Position numbers and translations under genes: made by a program | Source of the DNA: Chryseolinea sp. | GTDB lineage: Bacteria > Bacteroidota > Bacteroidia > Cytophagales > Cyclobacteriaceae | Assembly: GCA_025923195.1 (NCBI GenBank) | Contig: JAICGJ010000051.1 | Coordinates: 1 to 32,640, forward strand | Reading direction: 5' to 3' | Length of the DNA: 32,640 bases | Shown here: positions 24,758 to 32,640 of the stretch, piece after piece | Position numbering within the stretch: the stretch's first letter is position 1 | Layout: each line of letters begins with the position of its first letter | Notes under the pieces: model-generated | What the model saw: the letters and a program-made list of their open reading frames with translations, nothing else | What the model was told of the DNA's origin: nothing | Databases searched by the model: none

Positions 24758-25558
24758 ATGGAGATCTGGGGCTTCATTGCCTCAATAATAATGGGGCTTT
24801 CACTGGGTTTGATTGGAGGTGGTGGTTCGATTCTCACGGTGCCAATTCTTGTTTATCTATTTCATGTTGATCCGTTATTATCTACGGCTTACTCTCTATT
24901 TGTAGTTGGATTAACAAGCGCATTAGGATCTTTGTCCCATTTTAAAAAAGGTAACGTACATTTAAAAACAGCATTCATTTTCGGAATGCCGTCCATCATG
25001 GCCGTGTATACCATCAGAAAATTTGTCGTCCCGATAATTCCTGATCCGGTTTTCTCCCTTGATAATCTGATAGTAAGCAAGAATCTTCTTATAATGATCT
25101 TGTTTGCGCTGTTGATGGTCTTTTCCTCGGTATCAATGATCAATAAATCCACCTCAATTGTTGATAGAAATGACAATATTAAATACAATCTACCCTTAAT
25201 TTTCTTTGAAGGAATTATTGTTGGTGGTATCACCGGCTTTGTCGGAGCAGGCGGCGGATTCCTGATAATACCTGCATTAGTTCTCTTCGCAGGATTGCCT
25301 ATGAAACAGGCAGTTGGTACCTCTCTGCTAATCATAGCAATGAAATCCCTCATCGGATTTACCGGAGATCTTGGGATTCAAATCCTTGACTTCAGATTCA
25401 TGTTGCTGCTTTCTATGTTCGCCACCATTGGTATCATCTTAGGCTCCTACATTTCAAAATATATTTCAAATGAAAAGTTAAAGCCCGTCTTCGGATGGTT
25501 TGTGATGACAATGGGTGTTTTCATTCTTACGAAAGAGATTTTCTTCAATGGGCTATAA
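24758..25558 (+). CDS. TauE/SafE-type sulfite/organosulfur exporter
   Basis: 266 residues, almost wholly hydrophobic, with the two-fold repeated topology of the TauE/SafE family. The two repeat signatures are GLSLGLIGGGGSILTVPILVYL (about 11-32) and GGITGFVGAGGGFLIIPALVLFAGLPMKQAVGTSLLIIA (about 157-195). Eight membrane segments are likely, with a hydrophilic loop near 120-145. Family members export sulfite or sulfur-containing anions across the inner membrane. Position between a Crp/Fnr regulator and rhodanese/persulfide dioxygenase genes supports export of sulfite produced by persulfide oxidation. Confidence 0.9.
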   Translation: MEIWGFIASIIMGLSLGLIGGGGSILTVPILVYLFHVDPLLSTAYSLFVVGLTSALGSLSHFKKGNVHLKTAFIFGMPSIMAVYTIRKFVVPIIPDPVFSLDNLIVSKNLLIMILFALLMVFSSVSMINKSTSIVDRNDNIKYNLPLIFFEGIIVGGITGFVGAGGGFLIIPALVLFAGLPMKQAVGTSLLIIAMKSLIGFTGDLGIQILDFRFMLLLSMFATIGIILGSYISKYISNEKLKPVFGWFVMTMGVFILTKEIFFNGL

Positions 25559-25627
25559 TCTAAGAAACCGTCTGGAGGCCAACTTTATTATTGCAACTTG
25601 GTGAGTTAATTTGAATTACGAAAGTAA

Positions 25628-26239
25628 ATGATACTACAGGTCTTCTTTGTCGGCTTGATATTCAGTTTCGTAGGGTCTATTCCTCCTGGCACATTAAACA
25701 TTCTTGTGTTACAATTAGGACTGGAAAACAAAGTAAAAACTGCCCTGCGTTTCGCGTTGGCGGTAGCTATTATCGAATATCCATATGCCTGGATTGCCGT
25801 TGTCTTTGAGAATTGGATCACCTCCTCACCAATTGTCCTGCAAAACTTTCAGCTATTGGGTGCTTCGGTAATGACTCTTATCGGTATTCTCAGTTTATGG
25901 ACCGCCAGAAAACCGTCGAGCTTCTCTGTTGCCTTCCAGGAAAGCGGCTTCAGACGTGGCTTGCTGTTGAGTATTCTTAATCCACAGGCCATTCCATTTT
26001 GGATTGCTGTGACCGCATATCTTAAAATTGAAGGTTGGATTGACTTAAGCACAAACTGGCGGATTCATAGTTACGTTTTCGGAACTTCGGTTGGAGTAAT
26101 GATACTTTTGACTTTACTCGCTGTTATGTCACAAAAGGTATCGACGACATTTCAAAAAAATCCATTAATAAGAATGTTGCCAGGTCTGATTCTCCTCACA
26201 CTTGGAATTGTAGGATTAGTCAAATATTTCTTTTTCTAA
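25628..26239 (+). CDS. LysE/RhtB-type exporter
   Basis: 203 residues, six predicted membrane helices. The opening FFVGLIFSFVGSIPPGTLNILVLQLGLENKVKTALRFALAVAIIEYPYAWIAV keeps the LysE-type first helix with its PPG motif, and RRGLLLSILNPQAIPFWIAVTAYL is the characteristic NPxAxxFW segment. LysE relatives export amino acids and related small molecules. Here it sits inside the sulfur module, 69 bp after the TauE gene, so cysteine, a sulfur-containing amino acid or another sulfur metabolite is a reasonable but unproven substrate. Confidence 0.82.
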   Translation: MILQVFFVGLIFSFVGSIPPGTLNILVLQLGLENKVKTALRFALAVAIIEYPYAWIAVVFENWITSSPIVLQNFQLLGASVMTLIGILSLWTARKPSSFSVAFQESGFRRGLLLSILNPQAIPFWIAVTAYLKIEGWIDLSTNWRIHSYVFGTSVGVMILLTLLAVMSQKVSTTFQKNPLIRMLPGLILLTLGIVGLVKYFFF

Positions 26240-26564
26240 TGGAATGCCAGCTCAAAAGCTAATCATCGCGCCAAAAATCTGCCGATCCCTTCAATGCAAT
26301 GACTCACATTGACTTTTTCTGTGAAGAAGCACTTCTCGGAAATAAAAAAATTTTGAACCTACGGATGCGAAACCTCTTTGTGTGTAACGTTTATCACAGA
26401 ATTTTTGAGCCTTTTCAATTGTTTTGTAAACGAATTTCGATTCCAACAAAAAACTTGATATGTGACACCTGTCACTGACCAAAGACTGAAAAAGATCGAA
26501 ATTTGTATAGTGATCAGCAGGAAAATCCAGCTGGTATTTGAAAAGGCAAAAAACGAAAAGTTAA
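26240..26564. other. control region between exporter and rhodanese genes
   Basis: No gene supported (a short minus-strand frame at 26291-26482 is a chance frame). The notable element is the CRP-like palindrome at 26461-26476. Confidence 0.5.
26461..26476. promoter_or_regulatory. CRP-like box upstream of the rhodanese gene
   Basis: TGTGA (26461-26465), six bases, TCACT (26472-26476): nine of ten fixed positions of the classical CRP site TGTGA-N6-TCACA. Its core GTGACA-CC-TGTCAC is perfectly symmetric. It lies about 90 bp before the rhodanese start and the only Crp/Fnr gene in view is 1.8 kb upstream. A weaker relative, TGTGA-N6-TTACG, occurs at 24694-24709 before the TauE gene. Confidence 0.6.
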
Positions 26565-26894
26565 ATGTTTAATCTATTTTCATCCGAAACAATCGGGTAC
26601 AAAAACCTGGGTGGTAAAGAATTTAAGGAGGAGTATGAAGTATCTCGCAGCCCGGTCTTAATTGACGTTCGCACTCCTGGCGAGTATGCTTCAGGAACTA
26701 TAGCTGGTTCCAAAAACATCGACATTATGTCGCCATCATTCAAGGAAACTGTCAGCAAGCTTGAAAAGGATAAACAATACTTTTTATTCTGCAGAAGCGG
26801 GAGTCGCAGCGCTCAGGCTTGCGCCATAATGGCGAACGAAGGTTTCCAGGTAGCAAACTTGAAAGGTGGTATTGGCGAATGGATCTTCCAATAA
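26565..26894 (+). CDS. single-domain rhodanese
   Basis: 109 residues, one rhodanese domain without signal peptide. VLIDVRTPGEYASGTIAGSKNI is the standard opening, and the active-site loop CRSGSR starts at Cys76, the persulfide-carrying residue; GGIGEW closes the domain. It should transfer sulfane sulfur between thiols in the cytoplasm, for example delivering persulfide to the dioxygenase encoded 83 bp downstream. The CRP-like box lies upstream. Confidence 0.92.
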   Translation: MFNLFSSETIGYKNLGGKEFKEEYEVSRSPVLIDVRTPGEYASGTIAGSKNIDIMSPSFKETVSKLEKDKQYFLFCRSGSRSAQACAIMANEGFQVANLKGGIGEWIFQ

Positions 26895-26977
26895 AAATCG
26901 CCTTTGTGGCAACAGCTACTGATCAACTTTTCAAATTAAAAGGGGAAATTTGCAGAACAACTTAATTCTCGACGACT

Positions 26978-28390
26978 ATGTTTTTCCAACACGTTTATGA
27001 CAAGAGCCTAGCACAGGCAAGTTATTTTATTGGTTGTCAGCAGGCAGGGGTCGCTATGGTAATTGATCCAAAAAGGGACGTTGATACCTACATTGAAATT
27101 GCTCAGGAGAACAACCTGAAGATCACTCATGTTGCTGAAACGCATATACACGCTGATTTCCTGTCAGGTTCCAGGGAGTTGGCAAAACTCACCGGTGCCA
27201 AACTTTATCTGTCCGATGAAGGAGGAAGTGATTGGCAGTATCAATTCCCACACATAGGTCTTAAAGACGGAGACATCATCATGCTTGGCAATCTCAAGGT
27301 CGAGGTGATCCACACACCGGGTCATACACCGGAGAGCATAAGTCTTCTGTTAACGGACCTTCCAGCCAGTGACAAGCCGGTAATGCTATTCACGGGAGAC
27401 TTCGTATTTGTTGGAGATATAGGAAGGCCCGACCTTCTTGAGAAGGCTGCGGGTATGAAGGGTACCCAGGATATTGGGGCGAGCCAAATGTTCAAGTCAA
27501 TCAGAAAGTTTACGCTGCTTCCTGATTATATTCAGGTTTGGCCGGGGCATGGTGCAGGATCGGCGTGTGGTAAAGCCTTGGGCGCTGTCCCTGCTTCTAC
27601 GGTGGGCTATGAAAAAATCAGAAACTGGGCTTTGCAGTATAACGATGATGAGAAGGGTTTTGTGAAGTATCTGTTGGAAGATCAGCCTGAGCCGCCCAGG
27701 TATTTTGCAATGATGAAAAAACTTAACAAGGTGGATCGCCCTCTGCTAATAGAGGTTCCTAAACTGAAGAAATTATCTGTACATGAACTGAAAGACGCTA
27801 TCAATAAGGGAATCAAGGTAATTGACACGAGATCGAAAGTTGATTTTGCAAACGGCTTTATTCCCGGAACGATCAACATACAGGGAAACAATTCATTCGC
27901 CACATGGATGGGATGGTTTATCTCTTACGAAGAGTCCTTCATTCTTATCGCCGAAGAACCCACGCTCGAGGACTTAACACGCAAATTGATGCGCATTGGT
28001 ATGGATAACATCATAGGCTATATTCCCGATGTTCTAGAATGGCAAAAATCAGGGGAGAAACTGGAACGAAGCGAGATTGTCAGCTTGAATGAATTTAAAA
28101 ATATTATAAAAACAAATCACAGCCAGATCGTTGATCTGCGCGGAGCTGCAGAATATAAAACTGGTCACATCACTGGCACTGATAATGTGTTCATCGGGAC
28201 CTTGGAGCAAAACCTTGACAAGATCAAAAAGGACCAGCAAGTCGTGATCCATTGCCAGAGTGGAGACCGTGCTACTATCGGATATTCCATTCTCGCGAAG
28301 CACGGATTTAAGGAGATAAAGAACTACTCCGGAGGTATAAGCGAGTGGGTGGCTGAGGGAAATCCAATCGTTACAGAAGTCAGTTCTTAG
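26978..28390 (+). CDS. persulfide dioxygenase-rhodanese fusion (ETHE1-like MBL domain plus two rhodanese domains)
   Basis: 470 residues. The metallo-beta-lactamase-fold domain (1-245) has the ETHE1-type metal motif THIHADFLSG (His56, His58, Asp60), His112/His116 in HTPGHT, Asp141 in FTGDFVFVGDIGRPDLL and His191 in WPGHGAGS. ETHE1-like enzymes use one iron held by two His and one Asp to oxidise glutathione persulfide to sulfite. The first rhodanese domain (about 265-355) lacks an active cysteine (FILIAEEPTL at the loop) and is probably structural. The second (about 365-465) has Cys426 in HCQSGDR and should be active. Fusion of both activities allows channelling of sulfane sulfur. Sulfite made here would be exported by the TauE protein. 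Confidence 0.92.
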   Translation: MFFQHVYDKSLAQASYFIGCQQAGVAMVIDPKRDVDTYIEIAQENNLKITHVAETHIHADFLSGSRELAKLTGAKLYLSDEGGSDWQYQFPHIGLKDGDIIMLGNLKVEVIHTPGHTPESISLLLTDLPASDKPVMLFTGDFVFVGDIGRPDLLEKAAGMKGTQDIGASQMFKSIRKFTLLPDYIQVWPGHGAGSACGKALGAVPASTVGYEKIRNWALQYNDDEKGFVKYLLEDQPEPPRYFAMMKKLNKVDRPLLIEVPKLKKLSVHELKDAINKGIKVIDTRSKVDFANGFIPGTINIQGNNSFATWMGWFISYEESFILIAEEPTLEDLTRKLMRIGMDNIIGYIPDVLEWQKSGEKLERSEIVSLNEFKNIIKTNHSQIVDLRGAAEYKTGHITGTDNVFIGTLEQNLDKIKKDQQVVIHCQSGDRATIGYSILAKHGFKEIKNYSGGISEWVAEGNPIVTEVSS

Positions 28391-28754
28391 AACTGATTCC
28401 TTGAATATTCACAACTTATCTTGGTTAAAAGCAACAACCTTGATGCACTCCTTTGGAGGTGGATGAATTCAGATAAAATAATAACGCCGTACGTTGACAA
28501 GTTTTACTACGCGCCTTCCTAACGTGCTGAGTACCGGCCCTGACAAATTCGACATAAGAACAAAATCGCCACAATAGTTTTAATCAGCATCTTAGAAAAA
28601 TGAGAGTCTGGCTTGCTCCTTTTCGCAAGCATTTCGTAAATTTCCAGTTACTTGACAACATTATCTTTCCTGGTAAATTGAGCTCATATCCGCCGATGAT
28701 CCAACCGAACCAACATGCCACGCAGCGTGGTCATTCAGCTCGCCTATTCTTTTT
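28391..28754. other. gene-free stretch after the sulfur module
   Basis: No gene or RNA recognised. A short palindrome CCACGCAGCGTGG lies at 28718-28730, just before the oxidoreductase gene; no good terminator was found behind the dioxygenase gene. Confidence 0.45.
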
Positions 28755-29705
28755 ATGAAAGCGGCGGTTCGACTTACATATGGTTTGCCTGAAGTTATAA
28801 GCGTGAAAGATGTCGAGAAACCCGTACCTAGGAAAGGTGAAGTTTTGGTGAAGGTCTATGCAACAACCGTAAACAGAAGCGATTATCATGTACTGACAGG
28901 CAAACCTTTTGTCATGAAGCTTTCTACTGGCCTACTTAAGCCGAGATTAACTATTACTGGGTCAGACTTTGCGGGAAAAATTGAGAGTATCGGAAAAAAT
29001 GTGAGTCGCTTCAGAATTGGGGATAAGGTCATGGGGTTTATTGACATGGGCGCGCAGTCACATGCCGAGTATCTCGTGATATCTGAAGACAAGTTAACAG
29101 CGGCGCCTTCGAACATGAGCTATGTGCAGGCCGCTGCATGCCTGGAAGGTGCATTTTATGCACTCTGCGCCATTCAACTACTGAAGCCAAAAGCCGGCCA
29201 AAAGGCCTTGGTCTACGGTGCCACTGGAGCGATCGGCACATCCTATGTTCAATTTTTCAAACATTACGGTGTTTACGTCACGGCAGTCTGCGGTGGGGAA
29301 AATCGCGAGCTTGTAAAGTCGTTGGGGGCTAATAAAATTGTTGATTATAAAACGGAGGACTTTACAAAAGATCATGAGCGATATGATTTCGTATGCGACG
29401 CCGTCGGCAAGTGCAGCTTCGCCCAATGTAAGCACCTCCTGGTAGAGAGAGGAATATACACCTCATCAGCCCCTGGTTTTTTGCAGTTGTTAGTTTCGAC
29501 ATTCTCGGGCAGAAAGAAGGAAATTCTCGCTGTTCCGAAAAACCTCATAAAGAACCTGGAAATCATCAAAAATCTGGCTGAGGCGGGTCACTTCAAACCC
29601 GTAATCGATCGGAAATATCCATTGGAGAAAATTAATGAAGCATACGCCTACGTTGCCAGTGGCCAAAAAATTGGCAATGTGATCATCACGATACATGAGA
29701 GTTAG
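28755..29705 (+). CDS. NAD(P)H-dependent quinone oxidoreductase-like MDR enzyme
   Basis: 316 residues, medium-chain dehydrogenase/reductase fold. The N-terminal GroES-like domain shows PRKGEVLVKVYATTVNRSDYHVLTG and GSDFAGKIESIGKNVSRFRIGDKVMGF. The nucleotide-binding domain begins with ALVYGATGAIGTSYVQFFKHYG, an AxxGxxG-type motif of the zeta-crystallin branch, and closes with the usual INEAYAYVASGQKIGNVIITI. Catalytic and structural zinc cysteines are missing, as in quinone reductases. It probably reduces quinones or enones with NADPH in the cytoplasm. Single gene; the Cys-Leu-Glu-Gly stretch near 130 is typical of Bacteroidota homologues. Confidence 0.9.
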   Translation: MKAAVRLTYGLPEVISVKDVEKPVPRKGEVLVKVYATTVNRSDYHVLTGKPFVMKLSTGLLKPRLTITGSDFAGKIESIGKNVSRFRIGDKVMGFIDMGAQSHAEYLVISEDKLTAAPSNMSYVQAAACLEGAFYALCAIQLLKPKAGQKALVYGATGAIGTSYVQFFKHYGVYVTAVCGGENRELVKSLGANKIVDYKTEDFTKDHERYDFVCDAVGKCSFAQCKHLLVERGIYTSSAPGFLQLLVSTFSGRKKEILAVPKNLIKNLEIIKNLAEAGHFKPVIDRKYPLEKINEAYAYVASGQKIGNVIITIHES

Positions 29706-29924
29706 ATTTACACGTAGGACAAAAAGTACAGCGAACTTTTAACATTGATAATCCTATGTGGTTGGGCTTTTTTTGCTTACCATGATCCGGCCAAATGACC
29801 GCATCCGTACGAACCAATTCGCAAATGAACATGATGTATCTGGCCATATTCTGATTGAATATCAATTTAGCACTTTAGCCGCGGCATGGTTTTGGAAACT
29901 AATCTCATCAAACGACGCTGCCCT

Positions 29925-32321
29925 ATGCTCAGAAATTATTTATTGACTGCGTACCGAATCCTTAGACAAAACAAAGTGTACTCCATTATCAATATCACAG
30001 GACTCGCTGTGAGCATGACTTCGTGTCTGCTCCTTTTTTATATCATACGCTATGAGCTGAGTTTCGACACTTTTCATTCGCAGGGCCAAAATATTTATCG
30101 TATCGTCAATGAAGTACCTTATGAAGACGGGATGGACTATGGCGAAGGAATACCAGCTCCTCTTCCAGAAGCCTTGCGACTTGACTTTCCTCAGATCAAC
30201 CAGGTGGCTACCATATTCAGTATACCCGACAGTCAGATCGATGTATTCAATGGCCAACAAAATGGTGAGAGCACATTCAAAGAAGATCTTGGCGTGTTTT
30301 TCGCTGAACCGCAGTTCTTCAACATCTTTGACTTCGAATGGCTTCACGGCTCTCCGGCATCTTTAGTGGAACCTAATACTGCTGTCCTCACGCAGGAGAC
30401 TGCGGAAAAATATTTTGGCGACTGGAGAGATGCGATAGGGAAATCCATTGAATACCGGAACAGCAATATTCTAAAAGTGACTGGTATCCTTAAGAATATT
30501 TCTTCTGCCAGCGACTTTCCCTTGAAAGTCGTCATCTCGTTCAAAACTCGCGGACAGGAAAACAGCAGTTGGGGAAGTATTACCAGCAGAAGGCAATGCT
30601 TCATTTTGCTGGACGAACAAACTTCTCCAGCAGAGATCCAGAAACTGATGCCGGCATTTGAAAAAAAGCATCATCCCGTCGACCAGAATATACTCGATCA
30701 CTACACGCTTCAGCCCCTGTCCAATATTCATTCTGATGAACGCTACGGCAATTTTAATAACCGCACCGTCAGTAAGACCAATTTATTGGGGCTGGGATTA
30801 ATCGGCATCCTGCTGATGATCACGGCTTCCATCAATTTTGTAAATCTCGCGACAGCCCAATTGATGAAGAGAGCAAAGGAAGTAGGGGTGCGAAAGGTTC
30901 TAGGCAGTAACCAATGGCAGTTGGCCGGTCAATTCCTTGGAGAAATTTTGCTCATCCTGATCGCCTCGACTTTACTTGCCATTTTGGTTACTCAGGCTAT
31001 TTTTCCGTCAGTACGATCCGTGCTAAAGCTGCCTCCATCATTTAATCCCTCCGATCCACTGGAGGTTACGCTGTTTCTAATCATAATGAATTTTGCTATC
31101 GCTGCGTTGTTGGGATTTTATCCAGTTCGAATAATGGGAGAATTTAAACCGGTACACGCCATGAAGAGCAAAGTGGACAGTCACACTGTTGGTGGCTTAT
31201 CGTTGAGAAAAGGACTGGTAGTGGTGCAGTTTGTTATAGCGCAGGTTTTGGTCATTGCCACCATCATCATTGTTGAGCAACTAAATTATTTTCGCAGCGC
31301 TCCCCTGGGGTTTGATAAAGATCTTATTGTCATTGTGTCCCTGCCCAGTGACAGTGCCAGTCAGACCAGGTTTGCATCTTTTCGCAATAGCCTGCGACAC
31401 CACGCCGAAGTAAGAAATGCAAGCTTCAATTTCACGGCCCCCTTGTCGGGGACAAACAGAAGAACATCATTTCACTTTGATCATGCTGCTGAAGATGCTC
31501 CCTTTGAGGCCAATTTGAAGTACGCCGATGTTGAATTCTTCAGCACATATAATTTGACGCTTAGAGCTGGCCGCATTTATCAGTCTTCCGACACAGCGCG
31601 AGAATTTGTTGTGAATGAAACGTTCCTAAAAAGATTGGGAATTAACAATCCTGAACAGGGATTAGGTAAAGATGTCACAGTGAATGGTGTGACGCTTCCC
31701 ATCGTTGGTGTAGTCAACGATTTTCACCTACTCTCCCTGCAGAAAAAAATTGAGCCGCTGATTATGATGTGCGATGAGTCGCAATACCGGCATGCGGGAA
31801 TAAAACTTCATGGTAAAAACACACCCCAGGCAATTCGGGATTTGGAGAAGATGTATCGCTCCTTCTTTCCAGGGAATGTTTTTGAATTTCGATTTTTCGA
31901 TGATAACATCGCTAAACAATATTCAGAGGAAGAAAGGCTTTCTTCTGTGACCAGAATTTTCTCAACCATCGGCATATTCATTAGCTGCCTCGGTCTATAT
32001 GGGCTGATTTCTTTCATGGCCGTACAACGAACCAAGGAAGTTGGTGTGCGCAAGGTGCTGGGCGCCTCTCTCAAAGACATTGTTTTACCTTTCTATAAGG
32101 AATTCGCGATGCTGGTTCTGATCGCTTTTATCCTTGCTGCGCCAGTGACGGCCTATTTTATGTCAGACTGGTTGAATACATTTGCCTACAGAATTGACCT
32201 GAGTCCATGGATTTTCATTCTTGCGATAGTATTAACGCTAACCATTTCATTGTTAACCATCAGCGTTCAGGCGATCAAGGCGGCTCTCGCAAACCCAGTG
32301 GAGTCCTTGAGAAGCGAATAG
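29925..32321 (+). CDS. FtsX/MacB-type ABC transporter permease
   Basis: 798 residues from ATG 29925, preferred over the ATG at 29886 because MLRNYLLTAYRILRQNK is the normal start of these permeases and the extra 13 residues (VLETNLIKRRCP) match nothing. Layout: first helix about 18-41, MacB-like periplasmic domain, membrane bundle with KEVGVRKVLGSN, second periplasmic domain, final three helices with KEVGVRKVLGAS. The end NPVESLRSE is shared with the permease at 2892. No ATPase or regulator adjoins. Substrate unknown. Confidence 0.9.
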   Translation: MLRNYLLTAYRILRQNKVYSIINITGLAVSMTSCLLLFYIIRYELSFDTFHSQGQNIYRIVNEVPYEDGMDYGEGIPAPLPEALRLDFPQINQVATIFSIPDSQIDVFNGQQNGESTFKEDLGVFFAEPQFFNIFDFEWLHGSPASLVEPNTAVLTQETAEKYFGDWRDAIGKSIEYRNSNILKVTGILKNISSASDFPLKVVISFKTRGQENSSWGSITSRRQCFILLDEQTSPAEIQKLMPAFEKKHHPVDQNILDHYTLQPLSNIHSDERYGNFNNRTVSKTNLLGLGLIGILLMITASINFVNLATAQLMKRAKEVGVRKVLGSNQWQLAGQFLGEILLILIASTLLAILVTQAIFPSVRSVLKLPPSFNPSDPLEVTLFLIIMNFAIAALLGFYPVRIMGEFKPVHAMKSKVDSHTVGGLSLRKGLVVVQFVIAQVLVIATIIIVEQLNYFRSAPLGFDKDLIVIVSLPSDSASQTRFASFRNSLRHHAEVRNASFNFTAPLSGTNRRTSFHFDHAAEDAPFEANLKYADVEFFSTYNLTLRAGRIYQSSDTAREFVVNETFLKRLGINNPEQGLGKDVTVNGVTLPIVGVVNDFHLLSLQKKIEPLIMMCDESQYRHAGIKLHGKNTPQAIRDLEKMYRSFFPGNVFEFRFFDDNIAKQYSEEERLSSVTRIFSTIGIFISCLGLYGLISFMAVQRTKEVGVRKVLGASLKDIVLPFYKEFAMLVLIAFILAAPVTAYFMSDWLNTFAYRIDLSPWIFILAIVLTLTISLLTISVQAIKAALANPVESLRSE

Positions 32322-32509
32322 ACGGGTACCTGCAGTATAACAACACATAACGAGGTTAAAATCCAACCTTACCTACTCCGGAAGTATAACTCAAAATAAA
32401 AATCAACAGCTAGGTTTTCATCCCGCTAAATCAATCCTAATTGAAGTATCGCATTATCTTCTTCGGGGCGTAGACATCCTTTAATTCCATTCACTATATT
32501 TCCCGCCCA

Positions 32510-32640
32510 ATGCTTATTGAACAAAAAACTCTTAGACACTGGATCGATAATTTTTACGGATATGGATCTTGGCATGCTCAATTCTGGTTCATTGGCTACG
32601 AAGAAAGTGGCGGTGATGTGCCGGAGGAAGTAGCAGATAA
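32510..32640 (+). CDS. unrecognised protein, 5' end only
   Basis: The frame is open from ATG 32510 to the window end (43 codons). The visible N-terminus includes LRHWIDNFYGYGSWHAQFWFIGYEESGGDVPEE, aromatic-rich and well structured, so this is very likely a real gene. WFIGYEE recalls the FIGE-like strand of uracil-DNA-glycosylase-fold proteins, but the fragment is too short for a call. Confidence 0.6.
   Translation, partial: MLIEQKTLRHWIDNFYGYGSWHAQFWFIGYEESGGDVPEEVAD

Noticed and set aside
26291-26482. 63-codon minus-strand frame between exporter and rhodanese genes
   Set aside because: It covers the CRP-like palindrome region, has no family match and no promoter.
28718-28730. Palindrome CCACGCAGCGTGG as operator of the oxidoreductase gene
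   Set aside because: Single short dyad without a linked regulator; too little to call a site.
29886-29924. 13-residue N-terminal extension of the third permease
   Set aside because: The internal ATG at 29925 aligns with the normal start of sister permeases; the extension is unlike them.

Overview
The window looks like part of a chromosome from a soil- or freshwater-type Bacteroidota, most likely in the Cytophagales/Chryseolinea neighbourhood. The evidence is a short RpoD-type sigma factor without region 1.1, several ~800-900-residue FtsX/MacB-type permeases lacking a linked ATPase, DUF1080 and PQQ-sugar-dehydrogenase lipoproteins, promoter elements of the Bacteroidota kind (TTTG, then about 19-21 bp, then TAnnTTTG), A-rich leaders instead of clear Shine-Dalgarno sites, and moderate GC. 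This taxonomic reading is inference from gene content. No tRNA, rRNA, CRISPR array, transposase or integrase was seen.

Layout. 2-679 is the catalytic C-terminus of an S9 peptidase. 680-2543 is gene-free and holds a mosaic of repeats: two diverged direct copies (1391-1655, 1690-1958) and a partial inverted copy (1942-2008), built around 15-bp dyads of the form GGCTCC-N3-GGAGCC. 2544-5603 is a PadR regulator plus an FtsX-type permease, with a perfect 9-bp-arm palindrome just upstream of padR. 5718-6578 (minus) is an RpoD-like sigma factor. 7345-8816 is an ArsR / AHSA1 (SRPBCC) / DoxX-like operon with two identical 18-bp dyads around its -7 element; a diverged duplicate of the arsR 3' end lies between arsR and the AHSA1 gene. 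8971-9801 (minus) is a stand-alone 5'-3' exonuclease. 10229-12667 is a second FtsX permease. 12729-15414 (minus) holds two hydrolases, one with two catalytic domains in tandem. 15818-16486 (minus) is a NarL-type response regulator without a neighbouring kinase.

17362-18956 carries a putative HEMGH metallopeptidase and a TIG-domain lipoprotein. 19059-23454 (minus) is a three-gene operon: a PQQ-dependent sugar dehydrogenase with PKD, cytochrome c and carbohydrate-binding-like parts, a SUMF1/FGE-fold protein without any cysteine, and a DUF1080 protein. It fits extracytoplasmic sugar oxidation and cleavage of keto-glycosides. 23639-23941 (minus) is a DUF202 membrane protein. 24069-28390 is a sulfur module: a Crp/Fnr regulator, a TauE-type exporter, a LysE-type exporter, a single-domain rhodanese and a persulfide dioxygenase-rhodanese fusion. 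A CRP-like box precedes the rhodanese gene. 28755-29705 is a quinone-oxidoreductase-like MDR enzyme, 29925-32321 a third FtsX permease, and an unrecognised gene begins at 32510 and runs off the end.

The most promising places for a second look are the dyad-repeat mosaic, the arsR-tail duplication with its coupled downstream start, the paired dyads at the arsR promoter, the CRP-like box plus cysteine-bearing Crp protein in the sulfur module, and the cysteine-free FGE-like protein. None of these alone proves a new system.
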